Source: an uncultured cyanobacterium (GTDB lineage: Bacteria; Cyanobacteriota; Cyanobacteriia; Cyanobacteriales; FACHB-T130). From it: a stretch of 64,000 nucleotides of DNA. Under the pieces are notes generated by a model. It made no database searches. It had not been told where the DNA came from and saw only the letters and a program-made list of their open reading frames with translations. Positions within the stretch are counted from its first letter, which is position 1, and each line of letters starts with the position of its first letter. Where the stretch lies: contig CAKZHE010000099.1 of the NCBI GenBank assembly GCA_936920195.1, forward strand, positions 1-64,000, written 5' to 3'. Positions 42,895 to 50,943 of the stretch are shown here, piece by piece. Made by a program: the position numbers and the translations under genes.

Positions 42895-44337
42895 TTAACT
42901 TAAACTCAATATCCGAGTGCAAATACCATTCATTTCTGCGAAGGATACCTGGGGGGCAACCCATTCCAAAAAGGCGATCGCATCAATTTCCTCCTCCATC
43001 TCCGGCGGCGTTTCTTCTGGGGGTGGTTGTTCAACCTCTGGGGCTTGATCTGCGGGTTGTTCTGGAGCAGCAGCGCCACTATTTTTCAGGAATTCTTCAT
43101 CACTGGTTGCGCCATCCCCTTCGGCCTGCTCTGCGACTTCGTAATGGTCGCCATAAATTTCGGCGATCGCTTCTTTTTTGAGCTTCCACCCCATGTCAAA
43201 TAGCGTCTTATCCCGATTGGCTCTGGCGTTTAAATCTTCTACCTCGTCAAACTTGCGCCATATCTGCGGCGGCTTGGCTTCGGGCAGATTCAATTCGGCA
43301 ATCCAGCGGCACAAAGTTCGATTTAGCGTTCCTGATAGTAAATCAGCATCCGCTTTGACTAAATCTTGGCGAACATCGTTGTGGGTTTGGGAAGCGGCAT
43401 AACTCCCGCGATCGCCAACTTGAGTGGTCAAAGTCTGCCCTAAAACTGCTTTGCTGATTTCGGCATCCATATAGGTAGCCAAGGATTCGTAGCAGCTGAT
43501 GGAACCGCTGCGACTGGCTTCCAAAAGCTCAATAATCATCCCTTCCGGGATAATTACCCCGGCATCATGGGCGATCGCATCCAAGGCATCTAGCAGCGTC
43601 CTTTTCTGCTCCTGGGATGCTCCATTGGGATATTTCCCCACAGCGGTAGGGCTGGCAAATTTGTCAACAAATGCCAGCCAATACTTGATATCCTGGCGCT
43701 TGAAAAATACTGGGAACCAGAGCGATCGCCCCAAACCAATCCCAAAGGGATTACCATCTTTTGAGCCGAAAGAATGACAGATGAACTTGCGGGGATACTT
43801 CGCCAGCGATTCCCCGTTGTAGATATTTTCAGGGGTCAGCAACCGCAACTCATAGCCATCTTCGCCCAGTCCGAAGGTAAAGCGCTGCTGGTTTTTCGGG
43901 CGAATTTCAGTGGCGACAAATTCCTTGCCGTCTTGCCCCCACATAATTTCAGCAATAGCATTGCCTTTCAGCAGGGCATCCAATAAGTTTAAGCAGGCAA
44001 AATCAAAATCCCAAGCAACAATTTGCTGCGATGCACAGCCCAAGTTTTTAAGTTGGTCTGTCACCATGTCTGCTGCTTTTTGGTCGATAGCGTCGTCTCC
44101 CCCGGCTTTAACCTCCCATTCCTTGCCAATTACTGCTAATTGGCGAGTATTCAAAACAGAGGAGCAATGACCATCTTTCAGCAAGTTGTCGTAAAGTGCA
44201 TATTGCCCCTGTCCTCGGTTTCGCAACACTTCATCGGGTTGCATAGCCAAGGCTCCATCACCCCAAACGAACTGAGTGATGTCCCGCTTGATGCTGGCTA
44301 TTTCTTCAAGAAAAGCTTTAGGTGCAGGCAAGGGCAA
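42895..44337 (-). CDS. Portal protein (Mu gp29-like, DUF935)
   Basis: 480 residues with TTG start at 44337. It has the DUF935 pattern DGHCSSVLNTRQLAVIGKEW, a WDFDFACLNLLDALLKGNAI stretch, GKYPNGASQEQKRTLLDALD and GDRGSYAASQTHNDVRQDLV. The portal forms the DNA entry ring. Its C-terminus is shorter than I expect: the helical end of the family seems to be missing and to occur instead at the start of the gene at 39416. A GGGAACCCTA box lies 22 bases upstream. Confidence 0.9.
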   Translation of the reverse strand: MPLPAPKAFLEEIASIKRDITQFVWGDGALAMQPDEVLRNRGQGQYALYDNLLKDGHCSSVLNTRQLAVIGKEWEVKAGGDDAIDQKAADMVTDQLKNLGCASQQIVAWDFDFACLNLLDALLKGNAIAEIMWGQDGKEFVATEIRPKNQQRFTFGLGEDGYELRLLTPENIYNGESLAKYPRKFICHSFGSKDGNPFGIGLGRSLWFPVFFKRQDIKYWLAFVDKFASPTAVGKYPNGASQEQKRTLLDALDAIAHDAGVIIPEGMIIELLEASRSGSISCYESLATYMDAEISKAVLGQTLTTQVGDRGSYAASQTHNDVRQDLVKADADLLSGTLNRTLCRWIAELNLPEAKPPQIWRKFDEVEDLNARANRDKTLFDMGWKLKKEAIAEIYGDHYEVAEQAEGDGATSDEEFLKNSGAAAPEQPADQAPEVEQPPPEETPPEMEEEIDAIAFLEWVAPQVSFAEMNGICTRILSLS

Positions 44338-44350
44338 TTGGTGAAAGCTA

Positions 44351-44367
44351 CTGCTGCTAGGGTTCCC
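44351..44367 (-). promoter_or_regulatory. GGGAACCCTAGCAGCAG box before the portal gene
   Basis: Same 16-mer as before the sheath and protease genes; it ends 22 bases before the TTG start. Confidence 0.6.
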
Positions 44368-44372
44368 TTGCT

Positions 44373-44425
44373 GTTCGTAGTTGGGCTTTAGCCCTGTCCG
44401 GAAGGGCTAAAGCCCAACTACAAAC
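44373..44425. repeat. Dispersed palindromic repeat, copy 5
   Basis: GTTCGTAGTTGGGCTTTAGC with its complementary arm. It sits between two divergent GGGAACCCTA boxes (44351-44367 minus, 44442-44451 plus). Confidence 0.88.
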
Positions 44426-44441
44426 CAGAGGCAAATCCGCA

Positions 44442-44451
44442 GGGAACCCTA
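44442..44451 (+). promoter_or_regulatory. GGGAACCCTA box before the sigma-factor gene
   Basis: Ends 25 bases before the ATG at 44476, on the plus strand. Confidence 0.58.
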
Positions 44452-44475
44452 CCAATTAGAAACGCGATAAATTCT

Positions 44476-45111
44476 ATGCCAGCTAGCCGAAATAAATTAA
44501 TTACAGAAAATCTTGGTCTTGTTTACGATGCCGCCCACAAATGTCGCAAGCGCACCCATGCCGAACTGGACGATCTCATTCAGGCTGGGTGCATAGGATT
44601 GATTAAAGCTAGTGATCGCTTCGATGCCACCAAAGGCTATAAATTCAGTTCTTTCGCTATGCCCTATATTCGCGGCACAATCATGCAGTTTCTGCGAGAT
44701 AAAGTCGGGTTGGTGCGGCTCCCCAGGGGCTTGCAAGAATTAGTTTCTGAACATCGCAAAATCCGCGACGATCTTGCCAAAGCACTTGGTCGGTTTCCCA
44801 CCGTTGCCGAAGTTGCCGCAGCAATCAAAGTTTCACCCGCCAAAGTTCGAGAAGCTGAAACCGCCTATTTAAATTATCGCTATCCGAAAAGTCTGGATAT
44901 CCCCGCCGACTCAGGGGAAGAAGAAACTTTGCTAGACTTACTCCCCGCCGAAAATCAAGGACAATTACCAGATAATAATATTGAATCTTTAATTGAAAAA
45001 TTAGCTGGAAATAATTTTGAACCCAGTCGGGAAAAAATAGTTAATCTCGCTCGCCGCGTAACCAATTTTCAAAGAAATTACGCTCATCATCCGACAACCA
45101 TTGTTTGCTAA
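44476..45111 (+). CDS. Truncated sigma-70 family factor encoded in the prophage
   Basis: 211 residues. Region 2 is well kept (NLGLVYDAAHKC, ELDDLIQAGCIGLIKASDRF, TKGYKFSSFAMPYIRGTI), and region 3 follows (LPRGLQELVSEHRKI, FPTVAEVAAAIKV). It is closest in style to cyanobacterial group 3 sigma factors. Region 4, which binds the -35 element, is missing; the last 25 residues are encoded antisense to the gene at 45041-45250. It could direct RNA polymerase to extended -10-type promoters or act as a decoy. It lies alone on the plus strand between terminase and portal. Confidence 0.82.
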   Translation: MPASRNKLITENLGLVYDAAHKCRKRTHAELDDLIQAGCIGLIKASDRFDATKGYKFSSFAMPYIRGTIMQFLRDKVGLVRLPRGLQELVSEHRKIRDDLAKALGRFPTVAEVAAAIKVSPAKVREAETAYLNYRYPKSLDIPADSGEEETLLDLLPAENQGQLPDNNIESLIEKLAGNNFEPSREKIVNLARRVTNFQRNYAHHPTTIVC

Positions 45112-45250
45112 TCTTCCAGATTCTCCTAACTTCAGTGCCATTCAAAGAACCCAGATACTGACAATATTCTTTCAGCAACAAATCACTATCTTCCAAAGCG
45201 CATAGAATCAGCGCTGCCAAAGTAATCGCGCTCCAATCGATCGTGGTCAT
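45041..45250 (-). CDS. Hypothetical small protein after the large terminase
   Basis: 69 residues; starts inside the terminase gene's 3' end and converges with the sigma gene, overlapping it by 70 bases. The sequence (LLLKEYCQYLGSLNGTEVRR) looks like a normal helical protein. One of the two overlapping C-termini is probably secondary. No family known. Confidence 0.5.
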   Translation of the reverse strand: MTTIDWSAITLAALILCALEDSDLLLKEYCQYLGSLNGTEVRRIWKISKQWLSDDERNFFENWLRGERD

Positions 45251-46760
45251 AATCCGTTGAATAATGATTAAGTTGGTAAGCTAACCTAGTTGCCCCGACC
45301 GACTCAAATTCAATTGGGATCGGCTCTTGCTCCGAGGCAAACCAAAATAAACAACAGGCGATCGCGCCATCTCCGTGCCGTTGCTCTCCATCGCTCCCCT
45401 TCTTCCGCTTGCCCTCTGGCACTTTCGGCACGCCGCTAATGCTAACAACTTGCCTGTGGTCTTGCAACAGATCCGCTGATGCCGGGAGTTCAATTTTCCG
45501 ATCTTCCAGTCCCGATTTGTACTTGGGCATCCATTCTGAATACCACTGGTTTGTCAGTTGGATTTGATGCACTCTGCCAAATCCATATTTTTGGGCAGCA
45601 ACTTCTGCCAAATATTGTCCATTACCTCTCGCATCATGCGCCCCGATCTGGAATCTTGGCAAGCGGTCAACTACGTAAAACAAAATTTGTTTCTGCTGTT
45701 CAAAAGGGATATTACGGAGTTCCAGCGCAAAAGCTGAACGCCGCACCAAATTTGGCAACTCTTGACCTACCAACAAGTAACTCAAATCCCCCAATCTGCC
45801 AAAATCCATCCCATAGAAGCTGTTAAGGTTTGGATTCAGTTTGTAGATCAACGGCTCAACTTCTGCCTGCAACCAATCTGCCACCTGGTTGTGCCGCACC
45901 TGTTCCGACAGCAAGGCAAAGTCATCGGGCAATTTCAGTCGCAGAACTGGAATATCCGACCTCATACAATTTTCTACCAAAATCCGGGGGAAATAAATGC
46001 CGCCGCTGCTACTGGGGATGCAGTTCAATTCCTCATCGGCATCATCACCAAATTCTTCCAGGACCTGATTTTTCCACTCGGTTTCCCCTTCGGAAGTCCA
46101 GGATTTACCATTAACCAGACAGATGCGCCTGTAGAGTCCCTGGGTCAGCGCATCCTCAAACGTGGTGAAATGTCGGGAGTAGGGCAGCTTGCCAGCTAAA
46201 ACGTCTTTTTCCAAATCGTAATAGGCGTTGTCAATGCCGTTGTAGGTAGTGACGATGTTAATTCGGCTCCCCCAAATTCGCAGGGCTTTAGCAGCCTTCA
46301 AAAGCCCATTCAGGTCATCATGGAATGCCGCCTCGTCGATGACTACCCGCCCTTGGCGCGATCGCAGATTTCGGGGACTGCTGGAAAGAGCCTCAATCTT
46401 GAATCCGCTGTTGAAATGCAGTCGGAAAACCAGGATCGATTTTTCCTCATCCCCATCTCGGAATATTTCCTCATCCTCTTCAATTGCCGATGCTGCCAGT
46501 TGATAAGCCTTTGCCCAGTCCGCTGCATCTTGGATAAAGCCCCTGGTCATATCTTTCTCATAGCCGATGTAGAAGCTGTTTTCGCCTTTCGCTTCGGCAG
46601 CAGCTAGAGCGCAGTCCCCAGCTTCACACCAGGAAGCGCCAATGCGTCGGCTTTTTGTCCACATTTTTACGCCAGATTTGTCCCGCAGCCAATTCTGTTG
46701 ATAGGGAAGCAAAAGCTTGGGGACATCTTCAGGCGGCAGTTTCAGGGCGACTAAACTCAT
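45186..46760 (-). CDS. Large terminase subunit (Mu gp28-like)
   Basis: 524 residues. The ATPase part has a Walker A-like KSRRIGASW and Walker B RVVIDEAAFHDD. The RNase H-like nuclease begins at FYGMDFGRLGDLSYLLVG. This is the DNA packaging motor. It overlaps the small terminase gene by 4 bases. Confidence 0.9.
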   Translation of the reverse strand: MSLVALKLPPEDVPKLLLPYQQNWLRDKSGVKMWTKSRRIGASWCEAGDCALAAAEAKGENSFYIGYEKDMTRGFIQDAADWAKAYQLAASAIEEDEEIFRDGDEEKSILVFRLHFNSGFKIEALSSSPRNLRSRQGRVVIDEAAFHDDLNGLLKAAKALRIWGSRINIVTTYNGIDNAYYDLEKDVLAGKLPYSRHFTTFEDALTQGLYRRICLVNGKSWTSEGETEWKNQVLEEFGDDADEELNCIPSSSGGIYFPRILVENCMRSDIPVLRLKLPDDFALLSEQVRHNQVADWLQAEVEPLIYKLNPNLNSFYGMDFGRLGDLSYLLVGQELPNLVRRSAFALELRNIPFEQQKQILFYVVDRLPRFQIGAHDARGNGQYLAEVAAQKYGFGRVHQIQLTNQWYSEWMPKYKSGLEDRKIELPASADLLQDHRQVVSISGVPKVPEGKRKKGSDGEQRHGDGAIACCLFWFASEQEPIPIEFESVGATRLAYQLNHYSTDYDHDRLERDYFGSADSMRFGR

Positions 46761-47275
46761 TCGACAATCCCCAAAATCTGGGCGCGGATTGCTGCCGCTG
46801 TCTCCGGCGATAGCCCCTCCCGCTGGACTGTTTTTTCGACTTCTTCAGCGGCAACCTTGGCTTTTTGACGCACCTCGGACTGGTATTTTTTGACTGTAAC
46901 TGAACTGCGATTGAGATCGGCGATCGCTCTCACCAAAGCCGGGAAAGAAACATCTTCCACCTGATCCATTTCCACCAGCACCCGAAAAAGCTTCTCTTGG
47001 GCAAGGCGCGTCAGCGCATCTCCCATCAGATTTTCATCATCGTGGGTAACTTCCCCAATTGCCTTAATCTGTTCGGCGACGGTTTTGAGATTGGATAATT
47101 GCTGTTCAAATTTCTGCCCGTAGCGGTGCAACGTGCTGCGAGAGATTTCAAAACCTTGTTCGCGCAGCCAGCTAGCCAATTCGGTATAGCTAGAAAAGGC
47201 ATTTTGCAACAGCTTTTTATCTAGTTCCCGGCGAACATCTTCGGGTAGCAAGGAGATAGCGGATCTAGCTGGCAT
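46757..47275 (-). CDS. Small terminase (Mu gp27-like, DUF3486)
   Basis: 172 residues. An N-terminal helix-turn-helix region (LLPEDVRRELDKKLL, TELASWLREQGFEISRSTLH) fits DUF3486, whose members recognise the packaging site. The rest is helical. It heads the head-gene operon behind a GGGAACCCTA box. Confidence 0.87.
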   Translation of the reverse strand: MPARSAISLLPEDVRRELDKKLLQNAFSSYTELASWLREQGFEISRSTLHRYGQKFEQQLSNLKTVAEQIKAIGEVTHDDENLMGDALTRLAQEKLFRVLVEMDQVEDVSFPALVRAIADLNRSSVTVKKYQSEVRQKAKVAAEEVEKTVQREGLSPETAAAIRAQILGIVE

Positions 47276-47290
47276 TTTTTCTTGGTAAAT

Positions 47291-47321
47291 CTACCGTTAG
47301 GGTTCCCGTTCAGGGAACCCT
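47291..47321. promoter_or_regulatory. Divergent pair of GGGAACCCT boxes
   Basis: AGGGTTCCC and GGGAACCCT face each other across a 5-base spacer. The minus-strand box ends 24 bases before the terminase ATG; the plus-strand one is 28 bases before the ATG at 47347. They form an inverted repeat between divergent genes. Confidence 0.6.
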
Positions 47322-47346
47322 GTAAATACCGTCAATCCTTGGTTCT

Positions 47347-47511
47347 ATGCAACTTAGACCTGTATTGTTTAATCTTGCCGTGCGCTCTTTAGCCGCCGCT
47401 GTCACTGGCAATCGTCCCAAAATCTCCGTTGAGCAAATTGCCTTAGTCCTTGGTGAAGAAGCTCTCCGGCAATATTTCGCTGAACATCCCGAATTGCAAC
47501 AACCGCAATAA
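47347..47511 (+). CDS. Small hypothetical protein
   Basis: 54 residues (starts MQLRPVLFNLAVRSLAAAV), divergent from the small terminase and preceded by its own GGGAACCCT box. Helical, ends in Gln/Pro. A perfect palindrome follows the stop, so this may be a one-gene transcript. No family known. Confidence 0.55.
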   Translation: MQLRPVLFNLAVRSLAAAVTGNRPKISVEQIALVLGEEALRQYFAEHPELQQPQ

Positions 47512-47518
47512 ACAAAAA

Positions 47519-47541
47519 GTGGGATATGAATCATATCCCAC
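47519..47541. terminator. Perfect palindrome, probable terminator
   Basis: GTGGGATATGA and TCATATCCCAC around one central base, 7 bases after the stop of the plus-strand gene. No long T-run follows. Confidence 0.55.
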
Positions 47542-47606
47542 TAATATCACTATTCTTCCTCTTCAGATTGATCGCGATCCTCAAAGGGATCTACCTCTTC
47601 TAGCTC

Positions 47607-47765
47607 TTGACATACTCCCCGCCCTAAAAGTGCGGGGATTCTGGGTTCAAACAACAGTTGCAGGCGCAGCCCGTCTTACACTATCTCGCCCAACAGACAA
47701 TGCCCTGCCTGCTTCTACCATTCTATCAGAAAGCCGTCCTAGAATGACGGGGCTTTATACCCATT
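47607..47765 (-). ncRNA. Omega-RNA-like remnant of an IS200/IS605 element
   Basis: Read on the minus strand: GCCCCGTCATTCTAGGACGG near the 5' side, CTTTCTGATAGAATG and GGCAGGGCATTGTCTG in the middle, and a 3' hairpin AATCCCCGCAC/GCGGGGAG ending in TATGTCAA. I recognise this layout from the 3' ends of cyanobacterial tnpB elements, where it forms the guide RNA scaffold. No tnpB gene remains next to it, and no transposase A gene is present. Confidence 0.6.
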
Positions 47766-47882
47766 TTTCTGGTAAAAAGAAACAGTCAGATTGCAGTCAA
47801 TACAAGTGAACATTATCGTTCCTTTGAACCTTGAGCATCCGCAGCGAGGGCAGCACAAACCTTGAAGAGTGGAATAATTCAT
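47739..47882 (-). CDS. Small zinc-ribbon protein
   Basis: 47 residues with CPRCGC and, 12 residues later, CIDC, which together form a zinc ribbon. The 3' end overlaps the omega-RNA-like segment. It may be a phage regulator comparable to Com of Mu, or the residue of the zinc-binding C-terminus of a decayed TnpB; the order CPRC...CIDCN allows both. Too short for a firm call. Confidence 0.45.
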   Translation of the reverse strand: MNYSTLQGLCCPRCGCSRFKGTIMFTCIDCNLTVSFYQKNGYKAPSF

Positions 47883-47893
47883 CACCCCTCCAA

Positions 47894-49939
47894 TTAAAGA
47901 CTTTTCCATAACCCCACAGCCCCCAATTCCCGAAAAGCATCGGCAAATTTTTTAGTTCTCGCCCCCCAGTAAAACACCACCATAATTGAGTCCCGCAAGA
48001 AACAAATTGCGTTGACACTACCCTTAGAACTGCTATCTAAATTGAGGATATCGTTGAGCGTCTCGGTCATCAAAGCACCACTGGGAATCACCGCGATCGC
48101 CTCAGCAATTTGCCCCTTCAGACCCACAGGATCAATCATATTCTCAATCAACTTCTCCATGAACTCGTAATCGACTAAATCTCCTTGAGGGGGCAGATAC
48201 ACTTGCTTGGCAAAGGTGGTTGCAGTAGCTAAATGCTCGGTTTCGCAGTTACTTCCAAAAAAATCAGCCCCAAACATTTCCTCAACTGCTTTTTTGATGG
48301 CATCTTCTAGTGTTACCTTAACTTCAGTTGCTGCTGGTAATTCCGCCTTCAACTGATTCCAAGCCGCCTGATAATTTTCATCCCATTGCCAAGCTGGATC
48401 GAACTCGCTGAAATGCTGCTTGATTTTATTGATAGTGCTTTCTTCCGCATTAAAAGCATCTTCCAAGCCATTAGCATAGTGACCGCGAAGCCACATTTTT
48501 AATAGCCCATAGGCATTGTTCCGCTCTTTTTCATTATCTTTTTGGGGAACGGCAGGAGGGCTGCTGACTTCTGGTTGCTGTTCGGCTAAAACCTGGAATT
48601 CATGTTCGCGATAGGTATCTTCTTCCTTGCCATCATCAAATAGAATTGTCCAAAATTTTGTTTTTGGGTCATACGCGGTCAGAGTCCCCTTATGACCGCC
48701 GTATTTAATTCTGTCTCCTACTTTGCACTTGGGAGATGAATCTGTGCTTTCGGGTTTGGGCGCAACAAAATAATCTTGCGCTCCGGCAATTGTCCGTGAT
48801 AGTGGTGTTTCGCCTTCTTTGATACTTGGAATATCGACATGGTAGCCATCGACAGACAGGATGCGATATTTACTGCCATCTCCTTTGAAGTGCCAAGCCT
48901 GCCAATCCACTTTGTGCGTTCCTTTAACCCAATTAGGGTGGAAAGAACACTGAATTTCATGTCCTCCAACCTCAATCGGGAAATTTTGAGGTATTCCCCA
49001 AGGATCGATATTTGTTTGGCCTAGCAGTCCCTTTTCCACCTTCATAACTGCCCCAGTTTCTGATGCTATTTTCACCATTTCATCCTGGGGGTTGCTCAAA
49101 ACAGTCACATACTTATCTTCCCAAATACCTCCAGTTACTCTGGCGATCGCGCCTATTCCCATCGGCCTTAATGGAACCGCCTTTTTGTTCTTCCGCTCAG
49201 TTGATTGAGTGTAAGTCGAACCATTGCGATTAACCGTTACCGTCCCTGACGATTTTTTAATCTGCGCTGCCGCTGCTTCTAATTCCTCCACCGTGCAGCC
49301 GCAGCGTTCTGCCATCTTCGCACCATCCGAAGATAGCAACTCCTTCTTTAATTTGCGGACAAAAGATTCATCCACCGCACACATTTTGGCGATCGCTACA
49401 TTGCTTCGCTTACTCCATTCCTCATCCCGCAACGTTCGCAATACCGCCCGTCGCTTATCCGCATCCGTTCGAGGCAACCCATTCTTCCGGTTTGCCTTCA
49501 ACGATGCTTCCACCGCATCTCGCTGGGTTCCCTGAGAGATTAGGCAGGGAATTTTTTCAGGAATATTATTGCCAGCATCATCCTTCCAAAGCTCAATAAT
49601 CCGCTCCAGAAAATCTTGGTCAAACAACCCCTCAAACTTCCGAGCCTCATCCAACCCCGCCAACTCCGCCAGCGGTCGAGGCAAATCGCCCTCCTCAACC
49701 TCCAACGCAATCAGCAGGCTCGCCGTCCGATGGAAGCCATCATGCAGCCAGTAATCGCTCCCATCAAAAAACAACTCCACCGGGGGGAAAGCCTCACCCT
49801 TAATCCAGGCCGCAATATAATCCCGCATCTGCTCAACATTGTAAGCGGCACGGCTTTGCGTCCCCCCATCTCTCCGAATCAAACGCGGGTCCAAATAAGT
49901 GACTTCCGCTGTCATTGGTTTTTCTAACGTTCCAACCAT
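47894..49939 (-). CDS. Large ParB-like nuclease-fold protein of the early region
   Basis: 681 residues. Residues 10-90 form a ParB/Srx-like domain (TYLDPRLIRRDGGTQSRAAY, YWLHDGFHRTASLL). Next is a helix-turn-helix region (NVAIAKMCAVDESFVRKLKK near 180) and two SH3/KOW-like segments (about 265 and 405). The C-terminal 180 residues are helical. Large ParB-like proteins next to GemA occur in Mu-like phages; the role in replication or regulation is unknown. Confidence 0.75.
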   Translation of the reverse strand: MVGTLEKPMTAEVTYLDPRLIRRDGGTQSRAAYNVEQMRDYIAAWIKGEAFPPVELFFDGSDYWLHDGFHRTASLLIALEVEEGDLPRPLAELAGLDEARKFEGLFDQDFLERIIELWKDDAGNNIPEKIPCLISQGTQRDAVEASLKANRKNGLPRTDADKRRAVLRTLRDEEWSKRSNVAIAKMCAVDESFVRKLKKELLSSDGAKMAERCGCTVEELEAAAAQIKKSSGTVTVNRNGSTYTQSTERKNKKAVPLRPMGIGAIARVTGGIWEDKYVTVLSNPQDEMVKIASETGAVMKVEKGLLGQTNIDPWGIPQNFPIEVGGHEIQCSFHPNWVKGTHKVDWQAWHFKGDGSKYRILSVDGYHVDIPSIKEGETPLSRTIAGAQDYFVAPKPESTDSSPKCKVGDRIKYGGHKGTLTAYDPKTKFWTILFDDGKEEDTYREHEFQVLAEQQPEVSSPPAVPQKDNEKERNNAYGLLKMWLRGHYANGLEDAFNAEESTINKIKQHFSEFDPAWQWDENYQAAWNQLKAELPAATEVKVTLEDAIKKAVEEMFGADFFGSNCETEHLATATTFAKQVYLPPQGDLVDYEFMEKLIENMIDPVGLKGQIAEAIAVIPSGALMTETLNDILNLDSSSKGSVNAICFLRDSIMVVFYWGARTKKFADAFRELGAVGLWKSL

Positions 49940-50340
49940 TTTTTTAACGCCTCAATAGCTTTTGATTGTTGATTTTTTGTCAGCCATTCAACTCGACTGT
50001 TGCCGAACATTCCTTCTAGCCAATGATTTAAAGCCTCTTCCCCTCGCTGCTGCACCTTCCCAGACTTATAAAGTTCAATCCACAGAGCGCGAATCTTATC
50101 AATCGGGGTTTTCTTCTCTTTATCCCGACTTTTGGGACTAAATCTTTGGACTTTAAATCCCTGTTTCTTCATTGCCTGAAGCACCTTCTTCAAATTCTGA
50201 ATGCTCAGAAACTTACAGCTAGTCTCCCCAGCAATTCCATGAATCAAAGCTTGATAAATCTCGTCATTCATTTGCAAATATTTCTTGCCTTGATGAATCT
50301 GAATTAATAAGCTTTTTCGTTCCGATTGGTCTTGTGTCAT
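49924..50340 (-). CDS. GemA-like (DUF1018) regulatory protein
   Basis: About 138 residues from the ATG at 50340. The DUF1018 pattern is clear: IQIHQGKKYLQMNDEIYQAL, then IHGIAGETSCKFLS and VLQAMKKQGFK. In Mu, GemA modulates host gene expression and DNA gyrase. An upstream in-frame ATG at 50421 would add residues encoded by a repeat-like sequence and is less likely. Confidence 0.85.
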   Translation of the reverse strand: MTQDQSERKSLLIQIHQGKKYLQMNDEIYQALIHGIAGETSCKFLSIQNLKKVLQAMKKQGFKVQRFSPKSRDKEKKTPIDKIRALWIELYKSGKVQQRGEEALNHWLEGMFGNSRVEWLTKNQQSKAIEALKKWLER

Positions 50341-50432
50341 CGCTTTTTTACCTACAATCGGCGAATCCTTCAAAGTCCCTCTCCCAAACTTGGGAGAGGG
50401 ATTTAGGGTGAGGGCAAACAAGGGAAATTTAA

Positions 50433-50771
50433 TTAGCTCTCAAATTCGCAAGCTGGTAACATTTCCATTGGTCTGCCCTCCGGCAGTTCCCACCACTGCA
50501 CAGGTTGAGGTTGATTATTCGTTCCATATCCCACCGCAATCTTTTCAGTCGTAGGCGTAATGCAATAGACGCTTTCTGGGCTATAAAACTGAGTTGCGGT
50601 TTGCTTACCCTTGGTATTAGTTACATCCAGCCGGATAAACGCTTTGCCTGCAATTGTTTGCTCAGTTAAATATCCTCCCAGCTTGCGATGTCCCATAACT
50701 TCCAGAATTACCCATCCCTCAAAGCTGCCTTCACTCTTCTGATTTTCTTGGATGTTTAATGACGTTTCCAT
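50433..50771 (-). CDS. Hypothetical early protein
   Basis: 112 residues from the ATG at 50771, which has AAAGGAGAAAAG upstream. It is beta-rich, with [20 protein letters not shown] and [19 protein letters not shown]. This resembles small phage proteins that co-occur with DNA metabolism genes, but I cannot name it. Confidence 0.65.
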   Translation of the reverse strand: METSLNIQENQKSEGSFEGWVILEVMGHRKLGGYLTEQTIAGKAFIRLDVTNTKGKQTATQFYSPESVYCITPTTEKIAVGYGTNNQPQPVQWWELPEGRPMEMLPACEFES

Positions 50772-50943
50772 TTGCTTTTCTCCTTTGTTTAATCGGTTCA
50801 AGAACAACTCTTTCGTGCGTCGTGTATCTGTGCTGGCAAACCCGACACACCCTGCGCCTGCGGATATGATTGAGATGATGGGCGGTATCAATCACCTGAC
50901 TTTTTGAATCTCCGCATTGCGGACACTTCATTCCCTCACTCAT
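50731..50943 (-). CDS. NrdR-like zinc-ribbon protein
   Basis: 70 residues: [39 protein letters not shown]. This is the N-terminal zinc ribbon of NrdR, the repressor of ribonucleotide reductase genes. The ATP-cone that senses nucleotides is absent. It overlaps both neighbours by a few to 41 bases. It may be a DNA-binding phage regulator using only the ribbon. Confidence 0.75.
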   Translation of the reverse strand: MSEGMKCPQCGDSKSQVIDTAHHLNHIRRRRVCRVCQHRYTTHERVVLEPIKQRRKANGNVIKHPRKSEE

